In this document: in pieces, positions 18,288-27,381 of the stretch | Numbering within the stretch: the first letter of the stretch is position 1 | Layout of the letters: each line of letters starts with the position of its first letter | Assembly: GCA_963818205.1 (NCBI GenBank) | Contig: CAWFRG010000004.1 | Coordinates: 248,001 to 312,000, forward strand | Direction of reading: 5' to 3' | Source: CAVVYV01 sp963818205 | GTDB lineage: Bacteria; Actinomycetota; Thermoleophilia; Solirubrobacterales; 70-9 | DNA: 64,000 bases | Translations under genes and position numbers: made by a program | The notes under the pieces: model-generated | Seen by the model: the letters and a program-made list of their open reading frames with translations, nothing else | The model's database searches: none | Told to the model about the DNA's origin: nothing

Positions 18288-19967
18288 CTACGCCGCCTCG
18301 AGCAGCTCCCGGGCGTGGCGGCTGGCGGTCTCGTCGCCCCGGTCGGCGCCGAGCATCCGGACGATCTCGGCGACGAGCTCGTCTCCGTCGACGCGCTCGA
18401 CCTCGGCAGTCGTCTGGCCGCCGCCGACCCTCTTCTCGATCCGGAAGTGCGCGCCGGCGACCGACGCGACCTGGGGCAGGTGGGTGATGCAGAGCACCTG
18501 CCGCTCCTCGCCGAGGGCCCGAAGCCGCTCCCCGACCGCCCGCGCGGTGTTGCCACCGATCCCCGAGTCGATCTCATCGAACACGTAGGTGGCAGCGCCG
18601 CCGCGAGCTCCCTGCCCGGCGAGCGCGAGCATCACCCGTGAGAGCTCGCCGCCCGAGGCGGCGTCGCGAAGCGGCGAGACCGGCATTCCCGGATTGGTCG
18701 CGACCCGGAACTCGACCCTCTCCTGGCCGTGCGCCCCAAACCCCTCCGGATGCGGCTCGAGGTTGACCGCAAGCTTCGCGCCTTCCATCGCCAGCTGGTC
18801 GAGCTCCTCCGCCACCCGCTTCTGCAGCTTCCGCGCCGCCTTCGCTCGCACCTCGCTCAGCTGGGCTGCGAGCTCCGTCCGGCGACGGGCGGCCTTGATG
18901 TGGGTTCGCTCGAGTTCCTCGGTGCGCTCGCCGGCCCCCTCGATCCCCTCGATCTCAGCGCGGCAGTGCTCGGCGTGGGCGAGCACCGACTCGATCGAGC
19001 CGCCGTGCTTGCGCTTCAGGCGATCGATGGCCTCGAGGCGCTCCTCGACCTGCTGCAGGCGGCCAGGCTCGGCCTCGATTCCATCGGCGTAGGCACGAAG
19101 CTCCGCCGCCAGCTCCCGCAGCTCGACGGTCAGCGCCCGGGTCCGCTCCCCGAGCTTGTCGAGCCCGGGGTCGATCCCGTCCTGGGCGGCGAGGGCCGCC
19201 TCGGCGAGTGCAATCGCTTCCGCGCCGCCGCCCTCCTCTCCGGAACCCGCGACCGCGCCGAGCGCCTCGGAGGCCGCGCCGCGCAGGGCCTCGGCGTGGC
19301 GGAGGCGCTCCCGCTCGGGGACGAGCTCGGCCTCCTCGGCGGGATCGAGCCTGGCTGCCTCGATCTCCTCCAGCTCGTAGCGGAGGATGTCGAGATCGCG
19401 CTCCCTGGCACCCTCGCGCTCTCGGATCGCCATCAGCTCCCGCTCCAAGCGGATCACCTCGGCATGGGCGTCGCGATAGCCGCGGCGGCGATCGAGGTGC
19501 TCCACGCCGGCGAAGCCGTCGAGGGTCTCGAGCTGGGCGCTCGAGAGGGTGAGCTTGCGATGCTCGTGCTGGCCGTAGAAGGCGAGCAGGCGGCCGCCGA
19601 TCGCCTGCAGCTCCGGCGCCGAGGCGATCCGGCCCTGAACGAAGGCGGTGGTCCGGCCGGAGGCCGAGACCCGGCGCCCGAGGGCGAGCTCGCCGGGGTC
19701 GTCCGGGAGCCGCGCGGCGATCTCGGCCAGGTCGGGATCGTCGAGCATCCCCTCGGGAAGCTCGAACACTCCCTCCACGTAGGCCTCCTCGGCGCCCGGC
19801 CGGACGATCTGCGGTCTCGCCTTTCCACCCATGATCAGGTCGAACGAGTGAGCGAGGATCGTCTTCCCGGCCCCGGTCTCGCCGGTGATCGCGTTCAGGC
19901 CCGGGCCGAGGCGGAGCTCGGCGCGCTCGATCAGGAGCAGGTTCTCGATCCGGAGCTCAAGCAGCAT
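18288..19967 (-). CDS. recN: DNA repair ATPase RecN
   Basis: SMC-like ATPase for double-strand break repair. Intact, 559 residues. The Walker A GETGAGKTI is near residue 30, a long coiled-coil occupies the middle (about residues 150-360), and the C-terminal head has the signature SGGELSRVMLAL and Walker B TYVFDEIDSGIGG. The order tlyA, nadK, recN, pyrG matches mycobacteria apart from an MFS gene inserted between nadK and recN. The 110-base spacer to pyrG holds a stem-loop. Confidence 0.96.
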   Translation of the reverse strand: MLLELRIENLLLIERAELRLGPGLNAITGETGAGKTILAHSFDLIMGGKARPQIVRPGAEEAYVEGVFELPEGMLDDPDLAEIAARLPDDPGELALGRRVSASGRTTAFVQGRIASAPELQAIGGRLLAFYGQHEHRKLTLSSAQLETLDGFAGVEHLDRRRGYRDAHAEVIRLERELMAIREREGARERDLDILRYELEEIEAARLDPAEEAELVPERERLRHAEALRGAASEALGAVAGSGEEGGGAEAIALAEAALAAQDGIDPGLDKLGERTRALTVELRELAAELRAYADGIEAEPGRLQQVEERLEAIDRLKRKHGGSIESVLAHAEHCRAEIEGIEGAGERTEELERTHIKAARRRTELAAQLSEVRAKAARKLQKRVAEELDQLAMEGAKLAVNLEPHPEGFGAHGQERVEFRVATNPGMPVSPLRDAASGGELSRVMLALAGQGARGGAATYVFDEIDSGIGGNTARAVGERLRALGEERQVLCITHLPQVASVAGAHFRIEKRVGGGQTTAEVERVDGDELVAEIVRMLGADRGDETASRHARELLEAA

Positions 19968-20021
19968 CAGCCACCCGTTCTAACGACGGGGGCCGACGGA
20001 TTCAGTCCTCGACGGCTGAGC

Positions 20022-21532
20022 TCAGGCCGCCGCCGGCTCTCCTTCAGGGATCGCCTCCTCGGGCGCGCCCTGGGTGACCAGGTCGCGCTCCCGGGTGAGG
20101 AAGAGGCCGAACACAGCGCCGGCGAAGGCGATGATCGCCCCGATCAGGAGGATCTCGTTGAAGGCGGCGACGAAGGCCTCCCGGGCGGCATCGACCGCCT
20201 GCGGCCCGCCCTGCGACGCGGCCCCGGGGCCCGCCGAGGCAATCGCCTGGGCGGCGTCGCTCGACCCGGTGCCGGGGAGCCGGGAGGCGATCTCGCTCTG
20301 GAACACCGCCCCCAGCGCCGGCGATCCCGGTTGCGATCCCGACCTGCCGGAAGGTGTTGTTGATCCCCGACGCCATCCCCGCCTTCGCCGGGGCCACCAC
20401 CCCGACCGCGGTCGAGCCGATCGCGGGATTGACCATCCCGATCCCGACCCCGGCGAGGAGGAAGCCGGCGAGCAGCGCCGTCCACTCCGAGTCGACCGTC
20501 AGCCCGTGCATCAGGATCAGGCCGAGGCCGATCAGGCCCAGACCGAGCCCGAAGAAGATCCTGGCGGGGATCCGGGTGAGCAGCCTTCCCGCGACCGGAG
20601 CGACGAAGAAGGAGAGCAGGGTGATCGGGAGGAAGCGGACGCCCGCCTCGAGCGGCGTCGAAGCCGAGCACGCTCTGTATGTAGATCGTGAGGTAGAGGA
20701 ACATCGCGAACATCCCCGAGTGCAGGGCGAAGGAGACCAGCGAGACCCCGACGAAGGCGGGCTTGCGGAAGAGAGACAGCTCCAGCATCGGATGGCTGGA
20801 GCGCATCTGGATCGCGACAAAGGCGAGCATCAGCACAGCGGCGCCGATCAGCGAAGCCTCGATCTGGAAGCTCGACCAGCCTTCGGGATTCCCTCGGACG
20901 AGACTGAAGACGAGCAGGAAGAGCGAGGCGGAGAAGGTGGCGGCCCCGGGCCAGTCGACCGGCTCCGCGTCGGGAGCCCGAGACTCGGCCAGCTTGTTCA
21001 GGGTGAGCGCGATCGCCGCGATCCCGATCGGGACGTTGACGAAGAAGATCCACTCCCAGCCGAGGCCGTCGGTGAGCACCCCGCCCACCAGGGGGCCGAT
21101 CGCGACCGCGCCGCCGATCGTCGCGCCCCAGATCCCGAAGGCGGTCGCCCGCTCGGGGCCGTGGAACTCCTGGGCGATCAGCGCCAGGGTGGTGGCGAGC
21201 ATCCCTGCGGCGCCGATCCCCTGGACCGCGCGGAAGAGGTTGAGCATCGTCGGATCGGTGGCGAGCCCGCAGGCGAGCGAGGCGACGGTGAAGATCCCGA
21301 AGCCGATCGTGAAGACCCGGCGCCGCCCGATCCGGTCGCCGAGCGACCCGGCAGTGAGCAGCAGCGAAGCGAGCGTCAGCGCATAGGCGTCGACCACCCA
21401 CTGGAGGTCGCTGAAGCTCGCGTCGAGGTCCCTCTGGATCTCAGGGAGCGCGACGTTGACGATGGTGATGTCCAGGAGGAGCATGAACATCGCCACGCAG
21501 GTCGCCAGCAGGGTCCACCACTTCCGGGCCAT
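20022..21532 (-). CDS. MFS transporter, DHA2 (EmrB/QacA-like) drug exporter (frameshifted)
   Basis: Proton-driven exporter with about 14 membrane segments. Motif A-like GDRIGRRRVF follows the second helix and antiporter motif C-like GPLVGGVLTDGLGWEW marks the fifth. The ATG at 21532 (MARKWWTLL) has GGAGG eight bases upstream and is chosen over the 21580 start. The frame changes near 20660 and near 20310; the last part (GAVFQSEIASRLPG, FGLFLTRERDLV) ends at 20022. The substrate is unknown. It interrupts an otherwise conserved nadK-recN neighbourhood. Confidence 0.87.
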
Positions 21533-21634
21533 CAGCCGCCTCCGTTCGCAGGGGTGGAATTGATCGACAGATGATCGCAAGTCGCCTGATCCCGGCCGGC
21601 CCGCAGCCGCCCGAATCCCGGCGAAACGGCTCGC

Positions 21635-22480
21635 CTACTGCGCCAGGCGGCCGAACTTCTCGCGGATCCGGTGGTAGAAGTTCGCGCCCGGAAGCTGTGC
21701 CAGTGAGCCGACCCCCTCTCGGAAGCGAATCTCCATCTCCTCCCCCGGCTCGAGCACCCCGCTCGCCTCGCCGTCGATGGAGAGCTCGACCGGCTCGCGA
21801 CCGGCGGCGTTCCCAACATGCAGGCCATCCATCGGCGCCACCACCAGAGCCCGCGTGGTGAGCGTGTGCGGGGCGATGAAGCTGACCACGTATCCCTTCA
21901 CCCCCCAGGCGAGGATCGGGCCGCCGTTCGCGAGGTTGTAGCCAGTGGATCCCGCCGGAGTCGCGGCGACGAGGCCGTCGCAGCGCACCTTCCCCACCTC
22001 CTCATCTGCGATCCGGTAGGAGAGCTCGGCGACCCGGCCCTCGGGACGCCGCAGAAAGGAGACGTCGTTGAGCGCCACCGGCGGCCCATCGTCCACCTCG
22101 GCCTCCAGCCCGGGCAGGTCCAACACCTCGAAGTCGCCGGTGAACGCTCTTCGCAGCCCGTCCCCCAGCTGATCGCGCTCGACCGCCGCCAGGAAGCCGA
22201 CGGTGCCAAAGTTGACGCCGAAGACCGGCACTCCCGTCCCGGCGTAGTGCCTGAGCGCGTAGAGGATGCTGCCGTCGCCGCCGAGGACCAGGCAGACTTC
22301 GGGGCGCTTCGGCATCTCCTCGACCTGCTCGAGATCGGTCACCGCCTCTCCGTGCTTCCTTCGCTCGTCGGGCGACGCGACCAGCTCGACCGAGTACTCG
22401 CGCGCGACCCTGGTCGCCTCGGCGACCGCCTCGGTGGCGGCGTCGGGATACGTGTGGGTAACCAGCACCGCTGTCTTCAC
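21635..22480 (-). CDS. nadK: NAD kinase
   Basis: Phosphorylates NAD to NADP. The 281-residue frame is intact. Diagnostic motifs are LVLGGDGSILYALR (GGDG), VNFGTVGFLA, ALNDVSFLR and DGLVAATPAGSTGYNLA. The ATG at 22480 overlaps the tlyA stop (ATGA), so the two are translated together. Confidence 0.96.
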   Translation of the reverse strand: MKTAVLVTHTYPDAATEAVAEATRVAREYSVELVASPDERRKHGEAVTDLEQVEEMPKRPEVCLVLGGDGSILYALRHYAGTGVPVFGVNFGTVGFLAAVERDQLGDGLRRAFTGDFEVLDLPGLEAEVDDGPPVALNDVSFLRRPEGRVAELSYRIADEEVGKVRCDGLVAATPAGSTGYNLANGGPILAWGVKGYVVSFIAPHTLTTRALVVAPMDGLHVGNAAGREPVELSIDGEASGVLEPGEEMEIRFREGVGSLAQLPGANFYHRIREKFGRLAQ

Positions 22481-23261
22481 GGCTCCACCTCGCGGATCGC
22501 GGCCTCAAGGTCGACCGAGTTTCCCGAGCGCGCGCACCAGATGAAGGTTTCGAGGTTGCCCTTCGGACCGGGCAGCCCGGAGGAGGCGAAGCCGCGGACC
22601 ACCAGCCCCGCGGCAGTCGGCGGACTCGGCCACCGCCCGCAGCGCGTCGCGCCGCGCTTCGGGGTCCCGAACCACACCGCCGCTGCCAACTCGCTCCGGG
22701 CCGAGCTCGAACTGCGGCTTCACCAGCGCCAGCAGGTCGAGGTCCTCGCCGGCGACCGCGACGATTGCGCCGAGCAGCTTGGCGAGGGAGATGAAGGAGA
22801 CGTCGACCGTGATCAGACCGGGCCGCCAGGGAAGCTCGTCCGGGGTCAGATTCCGCGCGTTGACGCGCTCCATCACGATCACCCGTGGGTCCTGGCGCAG
22901 GCGCCAGTCGAGCTGCCCGTAGCCGACGTCGAGCGCCACCACCGCCTCGGCGCCCGCTCGCAGCAGGCAGTCGGTGAAGCCGCCGGTCGAGGCGCCGATA
23001 TCGAGGCAGCGGCGCCCCTTCACCCCAACCGGCAGCGCCCGAAGCGCATTGGCGAGCTTGATGCCACCGCGGGAGACGAACTCCCGGTCCTGCTGCGACC
23101 ACGAGCTCGGCGTCCTCGGGCAGGAGCTGCCCGGGCTTCGAGACCTCGGGGCCGTCGCGGCCGAGGCGCACCCGCCCGGCCCGCACCGAGGCGGCGGCAG
23201 CCGAGCGGGACGCGGCCAGGCCACGCTCGGCGAGCAGGGTGTCGGCGCGCCTGCGGCTCAC
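22477..23261 (-). CDS. tlyA: TlyA family rRNA 2'-O-methyltransferase/hemolysin (frameshifted)
   Basis: An S4 RNA-binding domain (ADTLLAERGLAASRSAAAA) is fused to an FtsJ-like methyltransferase (REFVSRGGIKLANALR, CLDIGASTGGFTDCLL, LITVDVSFISL, LVKPQFELGP). In mycobacteria TlyA methylates 16S and 23S rRNA. The frame changes near 23090, between the S4 domain and RGGIKL, and again near 22610, ending with NLETFIWCARSG. Start is the GTG at 23261. Directly upstream of and overlapping nadK, the standard actinobacterial order. Confidence 0.92.
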
Positions 23262-23368
23262 GGGCGAAACTTAACTGCTCCCATGCGAGCTCAGCGGGGC
23301 TTTCGCTGCGGGGCTCTGTGATCGCCCTCACACACGGATCGCACATACGTTCGTACCCTGAATCAGCC

Positions 23369-23734
23369 ATGAGTGTCCTACGAGCGATACCGATCCAACT
23401 CCACGCGGCCCTCGAGGTCGTCGCCGCCCCCCTGCTGATCGTCGCGCCCTTCGCGCTTGGCTTCGGCTACCTGACAGGTGCTCTCAGCATCGCGCTGGGG
23501 GTGGCCCTGATCGGACTCGCCCTCTCCGTATACGGCGATCCCCAGCGGGGCAACAACCTCCCGCTGACCGCGCACGCCGGTTTCGACTACTCGCTTGCCG
23601 TGATCACGATCGCAGTCGGGATTGCGGCAGGGATCGTCGGGGACCTCGTGGCAACAGTCTTTTTGGTCGGGTTCGGCTCCGCGCATCTGGCGCTGACCGC
23701 TTCAACACGGTTCAGTCGCCCGCTCGGGGCTTAA
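23369..23734 (+). CDS. Small integral membrane protein, unknown
   Basis: A 121-residue protein with four predicted membrane helices (for example LEVVAAPLLIVAPFALGFG, LSIALGVALIGLALSVYG, AVITIAVGIAAGIVG, TVFLVGFGSAHLAL) and short polar loops. It resembles small actinobacterial SPW-type membrane proteins in layout, but I cannot assign a family firmly. It is divergent from tlyA and followed 60 bases later by a hairpin with a T-rich tail inside the 57-bp repeat. Confidence 0.75.
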   Translation: MSVLRAIPIQLHAALEVVAAPLLIVAPFALGFGYLTGALSIALGVALIGLALSVYGDPQRGNNLPLTAHAGFDYSLAVITIAVGIAAGIVGDLVATVFLVGFGSAHLALTASTRFSRPLGA

Positions 23735-23768
23735 CCGCCTACCTCCCACAGACAGAGCAGCACACATA

Positions 23769-23825
23769 TCTCTCCTCCCTGTAGTACCCCAGGAACGGCC
23801 CGCCTCGGCGGGTCGTTTCTATTGG
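23769..23825 (+). repeat. 57-bp direct repeat, left copy, containing a terminator-like hairpin
   Basis: This segment is identical at 56 of 57 positions to 27382-27438, in the same orientation, 3.6 kb apart. It contains an 11-bp hairpin (AACGGCCCGCC/GGCGGGTCGTT, 23794-23817) followed by TCTATT, so on the plus strand it can serve as a terminator for the upstream membrane gene. The single mismatch is in the hairpin loop. Sequence outside the 57 bp is unrelated. Confidence 0.85.
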
Positions 23826-23856
23826 GGCGTTTGCAGGGGTTTCGCCTGACAATGCG

Positions 23857-23883
23857 AGCGGCCCCCGGTTTCCGAGGGCCGCT
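23857..23883. terminator. Stem-loop, possible terminator
   Basis: AGCGGCCC and GGGCCGCT form a perfect 8-bp stem around an 11-base loop. There is no clear T-run on either side, so termination activity is uncertain. It lies between the 57-bp repeat and a SnoaL remnant. Confidence 0.35.
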
Positions 23884-23949
23884 GTTCGCCAGTCTGTTCG
23901 CCAGTCGTGGGCCAAGTAACCGCTTTTCGTCCAAAGCGATACCGAGCCG

Positions 23950-24130
23950 CTACTCCCGCAGCCCGGCGGCTTCGAGGGCTTCTTCCGCTGCTTGAAACTG
24001 GCAGAAGGCTGCACGATGCGCGACCTTGCGTAGCTCGACGGTACACACGCAGGTGTCGACGAGCCCGTCCCACTACGCCTCGTGCAGTCTGCGCCCCGAC
24101 GAACGACACCCGTGTCCTGAGCTATTCGAC
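23950..24130 (-). pseudogene. SnoaL-like protein remnant (C-terminal end)
   Basis: On the minus strand the end of the stretch reads AAEEALEAAGLRE then TAG at 23950-23952. This is the typical C-terminus of SnoaL-like NTF2-fold proteins, compare EALEAAGLSE in the intact gene at 27825-28220. No start or N-terminal half can be found upstream, and other frames are broken. It is a fragment. Two CTGGCGAACA units in tandem lie just beyond its stop (23886-23910). Confidence 0.5.
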
Positions 24131-24135
24131 CGAAC

Positions 24136-24426
24136 GTGATCATGCCGGTTGAGGAGATCGACGCGATTCGCGGCCACGAGGCGCTGATCGAGTGGATAGA
24201 ACGCTGGCCGAGGCCTGGAGCAGCTTCGCGTCGAGGTCGAGGAGATCACCGATGGTGCCGAGCACTCAGCGCTGCGATCAGCACCAGCGATCGTGATCGC
24301 ACGAGCGGCGTCGAGATACGCCAGCGGTTCTTTGATGACTTCGAGATGCGCGAGGACAGGATCCTTCGACAGCGCGACTACCTGGACCTGGACTCGTCCA
24401 TTGAACCCGCCGAGCTCTCGGAGTAA
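24136..24426 (+). pseudogene. SnoaL-like protein remnant (C-terminal two thirds)
   Basis: The open stretch reads RGHEALIEWIERWP, then in a second frame SSFRVEVEEITDG, and back in the first frame GVEIRQRFFDDFEMRED, ILRQRDYLDLDSSIEP and AELSE. This is the order of motifs in the second half of a SnoaL-like NTF2 protein. The N-terminal third is missing and two frame changes are needed, so the copy is truncated and broken. Ends at TAA 24424. Confidence 0.6.
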
Positions 24427-24935
24427 AAGTTCCTGATTGCGGCCTGGATGCCCCTAGGGTTTGCGGGAAGACATGCCGGCACGCAAGATCCAGCACGTTG
24501 ACTTGGCGGTAGCCGACGTCCTGAGCGTGGCGTCGAAGTCGCCCCGGTCGAGCGCGTCGAGAGCGGCCGACGCCGGATCTCCGTCGTCCTCCTCCGAGCA
24601 CCGCCGACGCCGCAGCCCGGCGGCCTCGAGGGCTCGAGTCCTGTCGAGGTCGAGGAGAGAAGCGAACGAGCTTGTCGTCACGGGAGAGGCAAGACATGGC
24701 AAGCGATGGTCCCGACCTCGGGATCGCCTGCCCGCGGCATGGCGTCCGCGCATCGTGCACATCGGTCACCGACGTGCTGCTCGTCGGCGTCGGAGCGCTC
24801 TCTTCAGTCACTGCACGGAGGCGAGGGCACTGCTCGGCTTCATCTAGAAGGAGCTGGCTCGCCTCGCGCAGGCGCGTTCCAGCGGCCCCGAGGGAGCCGC
24901 TGGCACCGCTGCCTGTCGCTATAGCTGACTGAGCG
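24427..24935. other. Degenerate stretch with glyoxalase and SnoaL fragments
   Basis: No intact gene is seen. At 24473 (plus) an ATG opens PARKIQHVDLAVADV, which looks like the first strand of a VOC/glyoxalase protein and then loses similarity. On the minus strand near 24640 the sequence RALEAAGLRR resembles a SnoaL C-terminus and is followed, towards 24530, by SEEDD and AALDALDRGDFDATL, which resemble a SnoaL N-terminus. These read as head-to-tail remnants joined to a truncated opposite-strand gene. Confidence 0.45.
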
Positions 24936-25808
24936 CTACGGGCAGCTGTTCAGGGTGTCGCGGCCGGCTCCGCCCTTGCAGCTGTCGCGCTTCTTGCCGC
25001 CCTTCAGGACGTCATTCCCGGCCTGACCGCGGAGACGGTCACGACCGTTCTTGCCCTTCAGCAGATCGCCGCCGTCATTGCCCTTGAGCGTGTCCGCGCC
25101 CCCGCCACCGATCAGGGTGTCGCCGCTGGAACCTCCGACGACCAGATCGGCGCCCGCACCGGCGCAGACCAGGTCCTTGCCGCCGCCGGCGAACACCTGG
25201 TCGTTGCCCGCCAGGGCGACGATCACATCGGCACCGGCGGTGCCCACGATCGTGTCGTCGCCAGCCGTGCCGGTGATCGTCGGGGTCGCGCAGCTCCCCT
25301 TGCCCTTCGCTGCCTTGGTCACCGTGGTTGTGGCGGTGGCCGAGTTGTTGGCCAGGACCGCGTCGTCTGGACTGGCCACACTGGCCGTATTGGAGAGCGT
25401 GCCCTCCTTCTTCGGCTTGACCACGATCGTCACCGTGGCGGTGGTCGCGGCGTTCACCTGGCCGAGATCGCAGGTCACCTTGCTGCCCGACCGCTGACAG
25501 GTGCCACCGGTCGCCGAGACGAAGTCCACCTGCGACGGCAGGGTGTCGGTCACCACGACGTTGGAGGCGTCGTTTCCGCCCGAAGGATTCGGGTTCGTCA
25601 CCTGGATCGTGTAGGTCAGCGTGCCTCCCACCGCGACCGGGTCGGGGCTGTCGCTCTTGGTCAGCGACAGGTCGGTCGGCCCGACGGCGGCGGTGGCCCC
25701 ACTCGGCCAGTTGATCAGAACGAGTGCAAGCACAACCGCCAACGCCCCCGCCATGCCGAAGAGACGAGGTCCGCGGATGCGGGCGCCCAAGAGACTGACG
25801 AAGTCCAT
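24936..25808 (-). CDS. Secreted DUF11 and RTX-like repeat protein
   Basis: A 290-residue exported protein. After a basic start comes a membrane/signal segment (FGMAGALAVVLALVLINWP, residues about 17-36). A DUF11/CARDB-type immunoglobulin-like domain follows (SLTKSDSPDPVAVGGTLTYT, VVVTDTLPSQVDFVSATGG). The C-terminal third is a run of hemolysin-type calcium-binding nonapeptide repeats (GTAGDDTIVG, GGGGADTLKG, GQAGNDVLKGG). Such proteins sit on or outside the cell surface. Intact frame, ATG at 25808. The surrounding DNA is accessory and remnant-rich. Confidence 0.8.
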   Translation of the reverse strand: MDFVSLLGARIRGPRLFGMAGALAVVLALVLINWPSGATAAVGPTDLSLTKSDSPDPVAVGGTLTYTIQVTNPNPSGGNDASNVVVTDTLPSQVDFVSATGGTCQRSGSKVTCDLGQVNAATTATVTIVVKPKKEGTLSNTASVASPDDAVLANNSATATTTVTKAAKGKGSCATPTITGTAGDDTIVGTAGADVIVALAGNDQVFAGGGKDLVCAGAGADLVVGGSSGDTLIGGGGADTLKGNDGGDLLKGKNGRDRLRGQAGNDVLKGGKKRDSCKGGAGRDTLNSCP

Positions 25809-26183
25809 TCTTCCTCCTCAAATGCTGCGAGCTGCCAGACCCGCGGTTCCTTTGCAACGTCCCTGTACCAACAACGTTGTTGTCCGGAAAGAGCGCGTCA
25901 CCCACAAGCGGTCACCGCCAGCTCGAAAAGCGCTCCTTTCCATGCAAAGCAATACTGCCGTGCGGCGGTCGGGGTCAAGCCATCCGCCCCCGATTTTCCC
26001 TGCGGATTGGTCCCACTAATCCCCTTGTACGAACCGCCAGCTGACGCATAGGGTTGAGACAGAACCCGTGCGCGCGCCGCGCGTATCGGACCATGACAGG
26101 GGTGGGGAGGGGAGTCTCCAGATGAAAGCCTTCGTGGTTTTCGTAGGACGGCGAGGCCGTTGGCCAGCAGGTGGACGGTTTAG
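25809..26183. other. Intergenic region upstream of the DUF11 gene and the micro-ORF cassette
   Basis: No gene is seen apart from an inverted repeat at 25869-25882. A segment at 26122-26149 resembles 26184-26211 (about three quarters of positions), so the beginning of the first micro-ORF has a partial tandem copy upstream. Confidence 0.5.
25869..25882. promoter_or_regulatory. Palindrome, candidate operator
   Basis: CAACAACGTTGTTG is a perfect 14-bp inverted repeat about 60 bases upstream of the DUF11 gene start. Its position and symmetry fit a dimeric repressor site. No regulator gene lies next to it, so the assignment is speculative. Confidence 0.4.
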
Positions 26184-26249
26184 ATGGTGGCCTTCGCGCT
26201 TTTCGTAGGACCGGCCGGTGGAGTGGTTGGCGTGAGGACGGTGGTCTGA
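26184..26249 (+). CDS. Micro-ORF, 21 residues
   Basis: ATG at 26184 encodes MVAFALFVGPAGGVVGVRTV plus a final Val and stops at TGA 26247-26249. The stop overlaps the ATG of the next ORF (TGATG), so it could act as a leader peptide coupling translation. It is short and hydrophobic. No family is recognised. Confidence 0.35.
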   Translation: MVAFALFVGPAGGVVGVRTVV

Positions 26250-26419
26250 TGGAGTTTGGCGACCGCGAACACCCGCGCTGGTTGCGCGAGCACAGTCGGC
26301 ACGACCAGCGAGCCGAGGAACTGCGTGAGGCCCGAGAGTGGGCAGCAGTGGACCGCAAGCTTGAGCAGGAGTTGGCGCGCGAGGCCGACGACTATGCCGA
26401 GGTTCACGACTCCAGATGA
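26249..26419 (+). CDS. Small hypothetical protein, 56 residues
   Basis: Starts MEFGDREHPRWLREH and continues with a charged, alpha-helical, Ala/Glu/Arg-rich stretch (AEELREAREWAAVDRKLEQ). No signal peptide or membrane segment. The start overlaps the stop of the preceding micro-ORF, and another small ORF follows 36 bases downstream. Codon use has the usual G/C third positions. Function unknown. Confidence 0.45.
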   Translation: MEFGDREHPRWLREHSRHDQRAEELREAREWAAVDRKLEQELAREADDYAEVHDSR

Positions 26420-26455
26420 GAACCTTCGCGAGAGCCTGAAAGAGGGAGGCCCCAG

Positions 26456-26602
26456 GTGCACAACCCCCACTTCATGGTGAGCAACATGGACCACCACATG
26501 CGCGAGCATGCATACCGCGACCGACACGTTTGGAAGCGTCCTCTGGCGCCGAAGCCAAAGCATTGGCTTCGCCGGGCCATGGCCGCTCTGCGGGTCCGCT
26601 GA
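26456..26602 (+). CDS. Small basic His-rich protein, 48 residues
   Basis: GTG at 26456 follows a good ribosome site (GAGGGAGG, about six bases away). The product reads MHNPHFMVSNMDHHMREHAY, then RDRHVWKRPLAPKPKHWLRR and a short tail. It is rich in His, Arg and Lys. Third in a row of small ORFs on this strand. I do not recognise the family with confidence. Confidence 0.5.
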   Translation: MHNPHFMVSNMDHHMREHAYRDRHVWKRPLAPKPKHWLRRAMAALRVR

Positions 26603-27028
26603 GGTCGCCCTGTCGGGCGGCGTGAAGCCGCCGCTCCTCGGAGCTCCCTAACGGGCTCAGCCGTCGCGGATCATCAGTCGAACTCGAACGTGACGGCCTG
26701 GAGCGGCCTGACGCTCTCCGCCGCGGGATACTGCATAGGCGACGACCCAGGAGAACGCGGAGAACAACGTTCCTCCTCCGACATCGCCTACTCCCGCAGC
26801 CCGGCGGCTTCGAGGGCATCACCACGCCGGCGGCGACCTGCGGCGCCCAGATCTTCCGTAGGGCCTGGTGGTGGGTGCCGTAGCCCTGTAGTGAGGTTTT
26901 GAGCCTCGGGCGTTTCGGTCTCATCTCAGATCGTCCCTAAGGAACATCGGGGAGAAACGTTTCTGAGCCGGGCTCTGCTGCACAAACGCGATTTTCAGAG
27001 ATCGACCTCACCCCCCCTGGGTAGCGGC
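26603..27028. other. Degenerate stretch with SnoaL fragments
   Basis: On the minus strand RRGDALEAAGLRE ends at a TAG at 26788-26790, a SnoaL-type C-terminus, followed by MSEEERC like a SnoaL N-terminus. On the plus strand 26727-26768 (GATACTGC, then AGGCGAC and CAGGAGAACGCGGAG) resembles the 5' end of the intact SnoaL gene at 27809-27850. No intact gene is present. Confidence 0.45.
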
Positions 27029-27304
27029 TCAGGACACGCTCATCGTGGCGAAGCCAGAGGGCTGCGGCTCCCCGTCGAGCTCCCGCATCACCCGGCGCAG
27101 TAGGAAGGTATGAACCAGGGCCTGGTCCCCATCGCCGGCTGCCGATCGTGCGTCCTCGATCACCGCTCGAGCCGCCACCTCGAGGCGCCGGTGTCTTTCG
27201 CGCAACGCATAGAGCTGCTCTTCCGGTGTCACGATCGGGACGGTCGCAGTCGGCGCGGATGGTTGTTGTTCGCCAGTTGTTCGCCAGTCAGACATGATTT
27301 CCAC
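27029..27304 (-). CDS. Hypothetical protein, 91 residues
   Basis: Starts MEIMSDWRTTGEQQPSAPTA, then has a charged helical part (EEQLYALRERHRRLEVAARA) and ends ATMSVS. It could be a small coiled-coil protein. The segment encoding its first residues shares CTGGCGAACA repeats with the DNA at 23886-23910 near the left remnant. It lies about 80 bases from the right copy of the 57-bp repeat, on the opposite strand. No family recognised; it may be a fragment. Confidence 0.4.
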   Translation of the reverse strand: MEIMSDWRTTGEQQPSAPTATVPIVTPEEQLYALRERHRRLEVAARAVIEDARSAAGDGDQALVHTFLLRRVMRELDGEPQPSGFATMSVS

Positions 27305-27381
27305 GGGTCCATACGGGTCCGTGCGGGTGCAGATTCCGCTTGCCCATGCGGGTTTGCGCTTGCGCTGCGGTGCGCGCCTGT

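Noticed and set aside
16669..18588. Very long open plus-strand frame over pyrG
   Set aside because: It lies opposite a clear CTP synthase with all motifs. GC-rich codons leave few stops in the antisense frame.
23819..24109. Possible phage integrase C-terminus
   Set aside because: I first read the TGEQTGEQ-containing frame as an integrase tail. No catalytic R-H-R-Y motif is visible, and another frame gives a SnoaL-type ending instead.
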